Made by a program: the position numbers and the translations under genes. Of a stretch of 64,000 nt of DNA, positions 1 through 9,700 are shown in pieces. The notes beneath the pieces were generated by a model. It did not search any database. It had not been told where the DNA came from and saw nothing but the letters and a program-made list of their open reading frames with translations. Positions within the stretch are counted from its first letter, which is position 1. Each line of letters starts with the position of its first letter. This DNA comes from GWE2-42-39 sp942493345 (GTDB taxonomy: Bacteria; Bacteroidota; Bacteroidia; Bacteroidales; Prolixibacteraceae). The stretch spans positions 806,001 to 870,000 of the forward strand of contig OW818695.1 of assembly GCA_942493345.1 (NCBI GenBank). The letters run 5' to 3'.

Positions 1-30
1 TCAACATCCCCGGTTTTTTTCAAAAAAGGA

Positions 31-68
31 GGGGGTTTGCTCGTGAAAAGCAACAATTTTAAACCCCC
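31..68. repeat. Inverted repeat at window edge
   Basis: GGGGGTTT at 31-38 is matched by AAACCCCC at 61-68, with a smaller GCT/AGC pair inside the loop. No gene is visible here. It could be the terminator of a gene outside the window or a member of the GC-rich palindrome family seen at 104-130 and in the trp operon; the sequence does not decide. Confidence 0.4.
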
Positions 69-103
69 AAAAAGTACTAACAACAGCATTTGTACATGCC
101 AAA

Positions 104-130
104 AGTCCCCCAATTGGGGATTAGGGGGCA
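104..130. repeat. GC-rich palindromic interspersed repeat
   Basis: A C-run and G-run separated by AATT are followed by a second G-run (TCCCCCAATTGGGGA, then TTAGGGGG). The pattern of C-tract, short loop, G-tract, spacer, G-tract is the same as in the repeats inside the trp operon at 20443-20472, 23040-23073 and 23750-23781, so this copy supports an interspersed family in the genome. Confidence 0.55.
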
Positions 131-220
131 AATAAAAAACATCATTATAGAATTCTCAGTTAAACAGATCGGATTGCAAATCCGTATCAGCCAGAGCCCG
201 CCCGCAAGTGTGACAATATC

Positions 221-267
221 AAAAAAGAACCCTTTTCCTTCCGGATTTCGGAACAGAAAAAGGGTTC
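221..267 (-). terminator. Intrinsic terminator after the NagB/PIG-L gene
   Basis: GAACCCTTTTC near 227-237 pairs with GAAAAAGGGTTC at 256-267, and six A residues at 221-226 give a U-tract on the minus strand. It lies 40 bases past the stop codon of the minus-strand gene ending at 308, as expected for an intrinsic terminator. Confidence 0.8.
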
Positions 268-307
268 AATATTATCGGGAACCGATATTTCGTTTTGCTG
301 AAATGTT

Positions 308-2635
308 TTATTCAAACACACCTTCGACCGACTTCTCGAGTTCGTCAGCCAGTTTTAGGAATTCGGTTACATTCATGTCGCGATGGTAGATCAAACCATG
401 AGTTGCACGGATGAGCGGTTTGCTGTGCTGGTAGAAAAAGTCTTTACCCAGCAAAAATTGAATTTGTTTCAACTGCTCGACCCACACGTGTTGCGTCAAC
501 GTACTGAATTTTCCATCGAGCTGATAGCTTGGAAACGATGCATTTACCTGGGTCAGGTAACAATCGGTAAACGAATTATCGAGAATTGCCAAAGCATTGA
601 GCGAAACCGGAGTAATTACATTGACATCGGCCGGATGAAAACGGAACCATACATTCCGATAGCCTATGATACGAAGATTGGAGAGATCGGCTTCCTTGCT
701 CCATTCGCGAACCGTGGCAGCAGTTACCTGTAAAACTTTGTAATGTGTGTCGGGGCCGCTTCCTTCGGGGTCGAGCGCCAAACTGATTGAAGTTGGTTTG
801 TATTTTCGGAAATCTTCAAGCACACGGGCAATATCCTGGCGGTAATCAGGAGCTTCGGAAAACGATCCGCTCTGGTAGAAACCCAAACGAAGATGATGTA
901 CATTTTTCACCGGCACACCGTAATGCGCCCACACCAGTTCTTCTTCAAATTCGCGGATCATTCCTTTTAATTTCTGAATTCTGGGTGGGTTTTTCCCTCC
1001 GTCGTAAAACGTTTTTAATTCAGCAATCAGCTTATCGATGGTTTCAATCAACATGGTTTGGCTTTCCAACTCCCAGATTTGCGCCATTGCGCGAACCAAA
1101 CGATGACAAACACCCCTGCGTTTTTCATCTTCATTGCCAGCGGCAACATTGTCGAGATAATGGTACACATCTTTGTCCCACTTGTATTTGTAACCTTCAG
1201 CAAAAAAGTCAGGATAAGTCACCATCAACATTTTCCCTTCGAGAAGTAACTTTCGGGTATCCTCAAGTAATCCGATCAAAAACGAATTGGTAACAGCTGT
1301 AAACCCGGAAGTCATTACAGCAAAATGCGATTCGTTGGTTGCCTCGCGCAACTGACGGTTTATAACTGGCATGATTCCCAGCATAATATCGTCGTGATGG
1401 GGGCCTGAATGGTAATATGTCTGATTTACATCTTTCGCCATCCCCCGTTCAATTTTTGCAGTAATCGATTCGATTACAGAAGCAACTGTATTTTCGTTTA
1501 ACCCGGGAATTAAGCTGCAATACGAGTCGGCCTTCAAATCTGCCAACTCGAGTTTTGGTCCGAATTTATTGATCTTTACACACAGGTCAATGACGGCCCG
1601 TTCGGTTTTTTCGTGGGTCCAGTCTCCTGTTTTGTAATATTTATCGACGGTATCGGTCAGTTTTATTGCAGCTCCATTGGTCAGGTAGATGCGTGCATTT
1701 TTAAGTTTTTGCAGCGCTGTTGCCGGATACAAATTGTCGGGTTCGTTTTCGAGCGCCGCTTTTATGATGTCGGCATTCGATTCGCCGGCAGCATATATAA
1801 TCGCAACAGCATCCGGATTATAGGTAATTGTTTCCAACCCAATGGTAATTACCAGCCTTTTGCGCGACACTTCAATTCCTCCCAGGTCGGCTGCGGTAAT
1901 CGCTTGTGTTTCAAAATTAGTAGTCGTTAAACGGGTCGCCGAAAAATGATCGGTTCCACGCGTATTAAATGCGATATGCCCGTCGGGGCCAATTCCTCCG
2001 AGGTAAAAACCGATGCCTCCTTTTTCGCGTATCTTCTGTTCGTATTTGGTACACCAGTCGTCGATTTTAAAAATCGATTTTTGCTGAAGTTCTTCGACAT
2101 GTGTTTTGGCTTCGCGATACCGCAACGAAAGATCGATGCAGTAATCGGGAAATACTTCCGAGAAATGTTTCCCATCGGCCAATTCAATTTCATCGGAGTT
2201 AATCAGCAACGCTTTATTTTTATCGAGGCCGAACCCATCGATATAAGAATTCATCACGTAATTGTAAAAACTATTGTGCTGCGACGAAGGAATCGGGAAA
2301 AATTCGTTGATCTGCACAAATTGCAATCCGCTTAGATCGGGTTTTTTCAATTTTCCAAGTCCATATTTTTCACGCATAACCACAGCTTTTGGGCTGTCCC
2401 AGTTTTCCAAAAGATAGCGGGTATAATAAATGAAATAGTTTTGTGTTTTCCCGGTCGATAAGCTAATTACTCCGTTTGGATTTTTAGCTACCCATTCAAA
2501 AAAACGCAGCGAAGCAAGTAAGCCCAGTTTCGGGAAATTCCGGACTGTTAAATATGAAAGTTTTGTTGTTCCTTTTATGATTCCGGATTCTTCCAAAAAG
2601 ACTTTCTCTACTTCGGAAAATTGAATATTATTCAT
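308..2635 (-). CDS. Glucosamine-6-phosphate deaminase fused to a PIG-L/LmbE-like deacetylase domain
   Basis: The N-terminal part (about residues 40-330) is a NagB-type isomerase/deaminase, with the phosphate-loop-like SLSTGKTQNY (59-67) and the family signature GGIGPDGHIAFN (213-224). NagB converts GlcN6P to fructose 6-phosphate and ammonia in the cytoplasm. The C-terminal part (about 400-775) has the PIG-L/LmbE metal motif HSGPHHDD (409-416), typical of zinc-dependent GlcNAc deacetylases. At 775 residues it is roughly three times the length of stand-alone NagB. Similar long two-domain forms are known in Bacteroidota, so the fusion is probably ancestral. It lies 171 bases downstream of a ROK regulator on the same strand, which fits amino-sugar control. 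The NagB call is firm; activity of the second domain is inferred. Confidence 0.85.
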   Translation of the reverse strand: MNNIQFSEVEKVFLEESGIIKGTTKLSYLTVRNFPKLGLLASLRFFEWVAKNPNGVISLSTGKTQNYFIYYTRYLLENWDSPKAVVMREKYGLGKLKKPDLSGLQFVQINEFFPIPSSQHNSFYNYVMNSYIDGFGLDKNKALLINSDEIELADGKHFSEVFPDYCIDLSLRYREAKTHVEELQQKSIFKIDDWCTKYEQKIREKGGIGFYLGGIGPDGHIAFNTRGTDHFSATRLTTTNFETQAITAADLGGIEVSRKRLVITIGLETITYNPDAVAIIYAAGESNADIIKAALENEPDNLYPATALQKLKNARIYLTNGAAIKLTDTVDKYYKTGDWTHEKTERAVIDLCVKINKFGPKLELADLKADSYCSLIPGLNENTVASVIESITAKIERGMAKDVNQTYYHSGPHHDDIMLGIMPVINRQLREATNESHFAVMTSGFTAVTNSFLIGLLEDTRKLLLEGKMLMVTYPDFFAEGYKYKWDKDVYHYLDNVAAGNEDEKRRGVCHRLVRAMAQIWELESQTMLIETIDKLIAELKTFYDGGKNPPRIQKLKGMIREFEEELVWAHYGVPVKNVHHLRLGFYQSGSFSEAPDYRQDIARVLEDFRKYKPTSISLALDPEGSGPDTHYKVLQVTAATVREWSKEADLSNLRIIGYRNVWFRFHPADVNVITPVSLNALAILDNSFTDCYLTQVNASFPSYQLDGKFSTLTQHVWVEQLKQIQFLLGKDFFYQHSKPLIRATHGLIYHRDMNVTEFLKLADELEKSVEGVFE

Positions 2636-2735
2636 CTGTATAAATTTTTAAACTTGATTCGGAAAATTCTCGTATCTGCCTTTTATTTTTCAAACTAAAT
2701 TTCCAACACATGGCCCCGAAACCTCGGAGTGCATG

Positions 2736-2773
2736 AAAAACGAGCATACTGATTGGTGTTGCTAATCATGCTC
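2736..2773 (-). terminator. Probable intrinsic terminator after the ROK gene
   Basis: GAGCAT at 2742-2747 and ATGCTC at 2768-2773 form a stem with further A/T pairing inside. Read on the minus strand the stem is followed by GTTTTTC, a short U-tract. It lies between the ROK stop codon and the deaminase start, so the two genes may be separate transcripts or partly uncoupled. Confidence 0.5.
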
Positions 2774-2806
2774 ATTTCATCAGTGTGAATTTTGAAATTA
2801 CAAATA

Positions 2807-4039
2807 CTACTTTGTTCCTATTTTACTCATCATCTTTTCCATCAACATGGCAGTAACCCCACTCACCCCGGCATATTTATCAAGTTCGGTAACCTGAATT
2901 TTTACTTCTTTGCTCAAATCGGGGTTGCAATACGTATTAATGGCTTGCTGGATGGGCGTAAGAATATACTGTCCGGCATTGGACACACGTCCGCTCAGAA
3001 TAATCAGTTCCGGATTAAATATCTGGATCAGATAGGCAATGCTTTTCCCCAACCACTGTCCAACATTGGTAAGAATGGTAATTGAGTACTGATCGCCTGC
3101 ATTGGCAGCTTGTACAACTGTTTTTGGTTCAATTTTATCGAGATCTTCGTTTACCAGCCGGGTCAACATCGACGATTTACCCGCTTTGATTCCTTCACGG
3201 GCCATCCGTGCAATAGCCGTCCCCGACGCAATGGTTTCGAGACAGCCCTGTTTTCCGCAGGCACACAAAATACCGTTATCGGCCATGGGTAAATGTCCGA
3301 ATTCACCAGCCAGACTGTTCTTTCCACGATACAATTTGCCGTTCAGCACCATCCCAAGTCCGATTCCCCAGTCGAGTTCGAGCACCAAAACATTCTTCCG
3401 GTCCCGGGCAGCGCCAAATTTCAACTCGGCATAAGTCCGGGCTTTGGCATCGTTTTCTATTATCACCGGCAATCCCAGTTTTTCATGAAACACGTCGAGA
3501 AGCGGTTTCGCAGTTTTCAGGTGAGTGAAGTTAACACCCAGTTCGTAATTCACCAACCCCGGAATTTCAATACCTGCACCAATAATTTTCTTGCGATCAA
3601 TCTTTTGCTGTTCAATCAAAGCGTTCGTGCGGGCCACAATCAGGTCAATAATTTCCACCCCTTCAGAAATACTTATATCCAGAATTTCCGGTTCACAAAT
3701 GGCTTCATTTCTTCCATCGAAAATAAAAATTGTAGTCCGGTACAAATTAATGGTTATGCCAACAACATAGAGAGCATCCCTTTTCAACCCGTACAAAATA
3801 GGACGCCGCCCACCACTCGAATCAGCCTGCCCGATCTCCTCAACAATGCCATCGTTCTTCAATTCATTCAGCAAACTGATAATTTTCGGGGTACTTAGCC
3901 CCATTTGATTATTGATTTCAGGATTGGTTAAAGCCTTGTTCAAATAAAGCAACTTTGTAATTTTTTGCTTCTGAAGGACTTTTTTAAGTTCGACAGTGTT
4001 CAATTCGGTAGTATCTTTTTTCCGGATAGGATCAATCAT
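2807..4039 (-). CDS. ROK-family transcriptional regulator (NagC/XylR-like)
   Basis: A 410-residue protein with an N-terminal winged helix-turn-helix (about 15-80; the recognition region includes NPEINNQMGLSTPKI) and a ROK sugar-kinase-like domain (about 88-400). Visible ROK hallmarks are ENDAKA (195-200), a glycine-rich stretch ELDWGIGLGM (221-230), EFGHL (246-250) and the zinc motif CACGKQGCLE (259-268). Long ROK proteins with a DNA-binding head are sugar-responsive repressors or activators, whereas kinases lack the head. It precedes the GlcN6P deaminase gene on the same strand, which suggests an amino-sugar phosphate effector. The effector is inferred from the neighbour only. Confidence 0.88.
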   Translation of the reverse strand: MIDPIRKKDTTELNTVELKKVLQKQKITKLLYLNKALTNPEINNQMGLSTPKIISLLNELKNDGIVEEIGQADSSGGRRPILYGLKRDALYVVGITINLYRTTIFIFDGRNEAICEPEILDISISEGVEIIDLIVARTNALIEQQKIDRKKIIGAGIEIPGLVNYELGVNFTHLKTAKPLLDVFHEKLGLPVIIENDAKARTYAELKFGAARDRKNVLVLELDWGIGLGMVLNGKLYRGKNSLAGEFGHLPMADNGILCACGKQGCLETIASGTAIARMAREGIKAGKSSMLTRLVNEDLDKIEPKTVVQAANAGDQYSITILTNVGQWLGKSIAYLIQIFNPELIILSGRVSNAGQYILTPIQQAINTYCNPDLSKEVKIQVTELDKYAGVSGVTAMLMEKMMSKIGTK

Positions 4040-4242
4040 CGTACTGAAGTTTTTATTGACGACACAAAGTTATCGCATTTTTCCCAGATCAACTTCAATA
4101 CTTTTGTTATTTTTTTATAAAGTTTAAATTTCTTTTTTTAAAATTTAACACCCTCTTCGATTACCAATTTAAAAACAGACAAACGTCCCGACAGGGTATG
4201 AAAAATTAATAAATCCCAAAAACACGAACGAATGTGACCGTT

Positions 4243-4704
4243 TCAATTTTCGTTCGCATAACTATTTTTCAATAGGAACAATTCATCGATAAATGGTTTT
4301 AAATGCTCCAGTTTTGGGTCATTCCTGCTAAAACGAATCGAATGGGAAGTTGCCTCATTTTCGAAATAAATCCAGTCGTCGCAACCATCAACACAAATAT
4401 TACAGCTATTTATCTCAAGTTTCAGAAATTCGTTTAAATCAAGTTTTTCGAGCAGGTTATCGATTTCCGAATTGAACAGTTTTCCGTTTTTTTCTTTCGA
4501 TGGGCTGGAATTCTGGCATTGTATATAATTAACATACCTGACTGTGTTGCCTTTTATTTCCAGCGTATCGTTTTGCGAACACCATCCGCAAACAGTGCCT
4601 GCCCGAAGAGTAAATGGCTGGCTATATTCTTTTTCGTCTCGATCCTTCTCACAGGAAGAAATAATGCAAAACATCGTCAAAAAACACAGATTTCGAAAGT
4701 TCAT
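4243..4704 (-). CDS. Small putative lipoprotein of unknown function
   Basis: A 153-residue protein beginning with a short basic N-terminus, a hydrophobic stretch and a lipobox-like IISSC (C18), so it is probably a lipid-anchored periplasmic or outer-membrane protein. The mature part contains two cysteine pairs (CGWC and CNICVDGC). I recognise no family. It stands alone: 200 bases separate it from the ROK gene, and pdxA is divergent. Confidence 0.6.
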   Translation of the reverse strand: MNFRNLCFLTMFCIISSCEKDRDEKEYSQPFTLRAGTVCGWCSQNDTLEIKGNTVRYVNYIQCQNSSPSKEKNGKLFNSEIDNLLEKLDLNEFLKLEINSCNICVDGCDDWIYFENEATSHSIRFSRNDPKLEHLKPFIDELFLLKNSYANEN

Positions 4705-5082
4705 CTTATTTTAGTTTTCAAGTAAGATGGAAAAATAAAAAAAAAGTTGGCTGAAACAATTGATTAATTTTGATTTGCATATTTAAAAGACAAAATACGG
4801 TGATCGATCGGTTCAGAAGCCGGAGTTGCATCCGGGGACAGGCAAAAAACAGTTTAGTAACTGTTCCGGGAAAATCATTTCTAAACAAGTTTCAAAATAT
4901 AATTTTCAGCTTCGCCCATCTCTTTTGATAAAGTATAAATAATAGACTAAATTTGCGCAGCATACAAAAACCAGTGTTTTTGTTTTTATATTTAAATTTT
5001 CAGGACACCGAAAACAAAACAGACTTGTATTTTTGGATCATTCGATATATGTTGGCAACAACGGAATTAAAACAAAAAGAAG
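4705..5082. other. Divergent intergenic region
   Basis: 378 bases between the small lipoprotein gene (minus) and pdxA (plus). TATTTTTG at 5028-5035 matches the Bacteroidetes -7 consensus TAnnTTTG exactly and lies about 50 bases before pdxA. No convincing -33 TTTG is at the usual distance. Nothing else was recognised. Confidence 0.4.
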
Positions 5083-6183
5083 ATGAAACGTGATAAAATT
5101 AAAATAGGAATCACCCAGGGCGACATCAATGGAATTGGGTACGAAGTTATTATTAAAACCCTGATGGAACCGCGCATCCTGGAAATGTGTACGCCCATTG
5201 TGTATGGTTCACCCAAAGTGGCGGCCTATCATCGGAAAGCGCTCGAACTGGAAAGTTTTACGTTTAACGGGATACGCGTAGCAAAAGAAGCCGATCCGAA
5301 AAAAGCCAACATTATCAATTGCACCGACGACAATATTCGCGTTGAATTGGGGCGCTCAAGCGAGATGGCCGGCGAAGCATCGTACATGGCACTCGAAAAA
5401 GCCGTTGAAGATTTAAAACTCGGAGAAATCGATGCACTGATTACAGCTCCCATCAATAAAGACAATATTCAGTCCGATAAATTTCATTTCCCGGGACACA
5501 CCGAATATTTGGCTGAGCAGTTTAACGTAAAGGATTACGTGATGCTGATGGTCAGCGAAGTGATGAAGATCGGCGTTGTGGTTGGCCACGCGCCAATTTC
5601 AGAAGTTTCCCAAAGAATAACAATAGATGGCATCCTGCGCAAACTGCGGATCATTTCATCGAGCCTTGAAAAAGACTTCAGCATAAAAAAACCTCGCATT
5701 GCCGTTCTGGGACTAAACCCGCACGCGGGCGACGGAGGTTTGCTGGGCCACGAAGAAAAAGACATTATCATTCCAGCCATTGAGAAAGCCAAGGAAGAAG
5801 GCATTTTGGCCATTGGCCCCTACCCTGCCGACGGCTTTTTTGGTTCGGGCGACTATGTAAAATTCGACGCTATTTTGGCGATGTACCACGATCAGGGTTT
5901 GATTCCGTTCAAACTGGCTTCATTCGAAAAAGGAGTGAATTACACCGCCGGGCTGCCGGTCATCCGCACGTCACCGGCTCACGGCACAGCATACGACATT
6001 GCAGGAGAAGATAAAGCATCGCCCGACTCATTCCGTCAGGCTTTGTACCTGGCCTGCGACATTTATAAAAATAGGGAAATTTATGCTGAAATCTCGAAAA
6101 ACCCGCTGCGCAAATACGAGATCAACCCAAGTCAGGTAGATGAAGTCATTGATTTACAGGCCGGGGAAGAAGATATTTTATAA
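5083..6183 (+). CDS. pdxA: 4-hydroxythreonine-4-phosphate dehydrogenase
   Basis: PdxA oxidises 4-phosphohydroxy-L-threonine (NAD-dependent) in DXP-dependent pyridoxal phosphate synthesis, in the cytoplasm. The 366-residue protein is slightly longer than the E. coli enzyme. The N-terminal IGITQGDINGIGYEV and the metal-site histidine motifs FPGHTEY, MYHDQGLIPFK and RTSPAHGTAYDIAG are all present, so it should be active. The ATG start follows an A-rich leader. The next gene, ruvA, starts 11 bases after the stop, so the two are probably co-transcribed. PLP is the cofactor of TrpB, encoded elsewhere in this window, but no direct link is implied. Confidence 0.95.
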   Translation: MKRDKIKIGITQGDINGIGYEVIIKTLMEPRILEMCTPIVYGSPKVAAYHRKALELESFTFNGIRVAKEADPKKANIINCTDDNIRVELGRSSEMAGEASYMALEKAVEDLKLGEIDALITAPINKDNIQSDKFHFPGHTEYLAEQFNVKDYVMLMVSEVMKIGVVVGHAPISEVSQRITIDGILRKLRIISSSLEKDFSIKKPRIAVLGLNPHAGDGGLLGHEEKDIIIPAIEKAKEEGILAIGPYPADGFFGSGDYVKFDAILAMYHDQGLIPFKLASFEKGVNYTAGLPVIRTSPAHGTAYDIAGEDKASPDSFRQALYLACDIYKNREIYAEISKNPLRKYEINPSQVDEVIDLQAGEEDIL

Positions 6184-6194
6184 GCCGACTGTTT

Positions 6195-6776
6195 ATGTAC
6201 GAATATATTAAGGGTAAAATAGCTGTTCTGAAACCGGCTCAGGTTATTATTGAGACCAACTCGATCGGTTATTCCGTGAATATTTCGCTGTATACCTATA
6301 CGAAGTTAAACGGGCGCGAACAAACCCTTTTGTTCCTTCACCAAATTATTCGCGAGGACGCTCATGTATTATATGGTTTTGCCGAAGAAAACGAGCGGGA
6401 ACTATTCCGCCTGCTCATTTCGGTAAATGGTATCGGTTCGAACACGGCCATCATGATGCTTTCATCGTTAAGTCCGGATGAAATAAAAGCTGCTATCCTG
6501 AGTGAAAATGTCCGTCTTTTGCAAAGTATCAAAGGCATCGGCGCCAAAACGGCACAGCGTACCATCATCGACTTGAAAGATAAAGTAGGAAAAGCCTCCG
6601 TGAGTGAACAATTTTTGAGTTCGCCAGACAATACTATTCGAAATGAAGCGTTATCAGCATTAGTTATGCTTGGCTTCACGAAAAAGCCGGTTGAGAAGGA
6701 AATTGACCGGATTTTGACAGCACAAAAAGGGCTTTCGGTTGAAGAAGTGATCAAGCAGGCATTAAAAAGCTTATAA
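6195..6776 (+). CDS. ruvA: Holliday junction branch migration subunit RuvA
   Basis: RuvA binds four-way junctions as a tetramer and loads the RuvB motor. The 193-residue protein has the N-terminal OB-fold (MYEYIKGKIAVLKP onward), tandem helix-hairpin-helix motifs (INGIGSNTAI and IKGIGAKTAQRTI) and a C-terminal RuvB-binding domain (about 145-193). Length is normal. It sits tightly between pdxA and sprA; a ruvA-sprA neighbourhood is common in Bacteroidota. Confidence 0.96.
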   Translation: MYEYIKGKIAVLKPAQVIIETNSIGYSVNISLYTYTKLNGREQTLLFLHQIIREDAHVLYGFAEENERELFRLLISVNGIGSNTAIMMLSSLSPDEIKAAILSENVRLLQSIKGIGAKTAQRTIIDLKDKVGKASVSEQFLSSPDNTIRNEALSALVMLGFTKKPVEKEIDRILTAQKGLSVEEVIKQALKSL

Positions 6777-6793
6777 TCAGAAAAAGGTTGACA

Positions 6794-9700
6794 TTGAAAC
6801 GGCTCTCTAAAAACATAATTCTTCTGTTTTTTGTAATGATTATCCTGTCGGTTTGGGGCAACCCATCGGCAACGAATTTAAATTCCGCAGATAAAAATTA
6901 TCAGGATAATTTACCACAGGTGTCCGATTCCCTGGAAATTGATACTACCGGTGTTTTGCCCTACCCATTTAAAGACCAGCCCGAATTTATTTTTCCTGAC
7001 AAGAAGGACAGTTCATCCCTGTTTTTGAAAGACCCATCGAATATTAAAACCGAAATTGAATACGACCCGGCTTCCGGAGAATACACGTTCTACGAAAAAA
7101 TGGGGACACTGAATTACCGCCTCCCCAAAAGCATGTCGGCAAAAGACTACCTGAAATTCGATGTTGAACAGTCGATAAAAGATTACTGGAGAGAAAGACG
7201 GCAGATTCAAGACCTGGATGAAAAGGGAGGTTTGACTCCCAGCCTGACGATTGGAGGCGAAGCATTTAACCGCATTTTCGGCGGGAACACGATCGACATC
7301 AAGCCACAAGGTTATGTCGAAGTTAGTTTCGGCTATAAAATGAACACAAACGAAAACCCTAATCTGGCTGAAAACCTCCGAAAAACGCCAACGTTCGACT
7401 TCGACCAGAAAATACAGATGAACGTAATGGGAAAGATTGGCGAAAAAATGCAGATGCGGGTGAACTACAACACCGAGGCCACTTTCGATTACGAGAACAA
7501 AATGAATATCGACTACGCAGGGACCGAAGATGAGATATTGAAAAAAATCGAGGCCGGGAATGTGTCGCTCCCGTTAAACGGTTCGTTGATAACCGGTGGA
7601 TCGAACCTTTTCGGTGTAAAAGCAGAAATGCAGTTCGGCAAACTGAACCTGACGACTATTTTCTCGCAAAACAAAGGCGAAACCAAAGTAGTTGAAACCG
7701 AGGATGGCGCACAAAAAACAACGTTCGACATTGATGTGGCCGACTACGATGCCAACCGTCATTTTTTCCTTTCGCAATATTTTCACGACCATTACGATCA
7801 GGCACTAAAAAACTTACCCATTATTCAGACATCAATTACGATTAATAAAATTGAGGTTTGGGTGACCAACAAAACCAGCAATTTTCAGGAATCGCGAAAT
7901 ATACTTGCATTTATGGATTTGGGGGAACAGACACCCAACATTTACAATAAAGTCCCGGAATTTGCCGGGAACAGTGGGTCTCCATATCCCGAAAATATTT
8001 ATCCATTCAACGATGCCAACAATTTATACCAGGCAATTACAACCAATTACGCCGCCGTTCGCGATATAGAAAACATCAACCAGACCCTGTCGCCATTAAA
8101 ATCGTATGGTTTTACCGGGGGAAACGATTTCGAAAAAATTGAACAGGCCCGGAAACTGAATGAATCGGAGTATTCTGTCAACCTGAATCTGGGGTACATC
8201 TCGCTGAATTCATCCCTTAACACCGACGAAGTACTGGCCGTTGCATTCAATTATACGGCCAATGGAAAAACCTACCAGGTGGGCGAATTCTCGTCTGATG
8301 GGATTGACGCACCGAAAACATTGGTACTGAAACTTATTAAAGGCACCAACCTCTCACCCCGGTTGCCTTCATGGGACCTGATGATGAAAAACATTTACAG
8401 CCTGAATGCATACGAATTAACAAGTGAAGATTTTGTACTCGACATTGTATACCTGAACGACGCCACCGGCACCTATGTAAACTATCTGCCTGACACTAAG
8501 ATTCAGGGGCATATCCTGCTAAACGTAATGAACCTCGACCAACTGAATTCGCAACTCGATCCGGGTCGCGACGGGGTTTTCGATTATATTGACGGCATCA
8601 CCTTGAACTCAAAAACAGCGCGCGTGATTTTTCCTATTGCAGAACCTTTTGGCCGCCATCTTCGAGATTCGATCGGCAATGCTTCACTGGCAGACAAATA
8701 TACTTTCCAGGCGTTGTACGATTCAACACAAACCAAGGCGCAACAAGATGCCGAGCACAATAAATTCAGGCTTCAGGGATCGTTCAAAGGGTCGTCGAGT
8801 TCCGAAATATCGCTGGGCGCAATCAACGTAGCACGCGGTTCTGTGAAAGTCACTTCCGGGGGTCAAACACTTATTGAAAACATTGACTACATTGTCGACT
8901 ATACGCTGGGACGGGTAAGAATCATCAATCCGGGTCTGCTTGAATCCGGAGCAGCCATTCAGATTTCCACGGAAAGTGAAGACCTGTTCAGTATGCAGCG
9001 AAAAACCATGATGGGCGCTTATGCCAATTATGCTTTCAACGACAATTTCAATATGGGGGCTACCGTGTTGCACATGCAGGAACGACCGCTCACCCAAAAA
9101 GTTGATTACGGCGAAGACCCGATTTCGAATACCATGATCGGGATGGATTTACGGTACAATACCCAATCGCAATTATTAACGACACTGGTAGACAAGCTGC
9201 CTTTCATCAACACCAAGGAAACTTCAACTATTTCGATCGAAGCTGAATATGCACAATTATTCCCGGGCCATTCAAAAGTAATTTCATCGGACGGCGCGGC
9301 CTACATCGACGACTTTGAATCGACAAAAACGGCCATTGACATGACCAGCCGTCAATCGTGGGTACTTGCAAGTACGCCTCAACTGCAACCCATGTTCCCC
9401 GAAGGCAACCTCGACAACAATCTGGCTTATGGATACAACCGGGCAAAGCTGGCCTGGTACACCATCGACCCAATGTTGCTCCGGAACAGTGTAAATACCC
9501 CTGGTCATATAAAAGACGACAAAGAACAGCAATCGAATCACTTTGTACGCGAGGTATTTCAAAAGGAGATTTTTCCCGACCGCGAAATGGCAACCGGTAT
9601 CCCCACCAACATTGCCGTTCTCGACCTGGCCTATTACCCGGAAGAACGCGGACCGTATAACTACGACTCAAGGGCAACAGCATATTCAGCCGGGGTAAAC

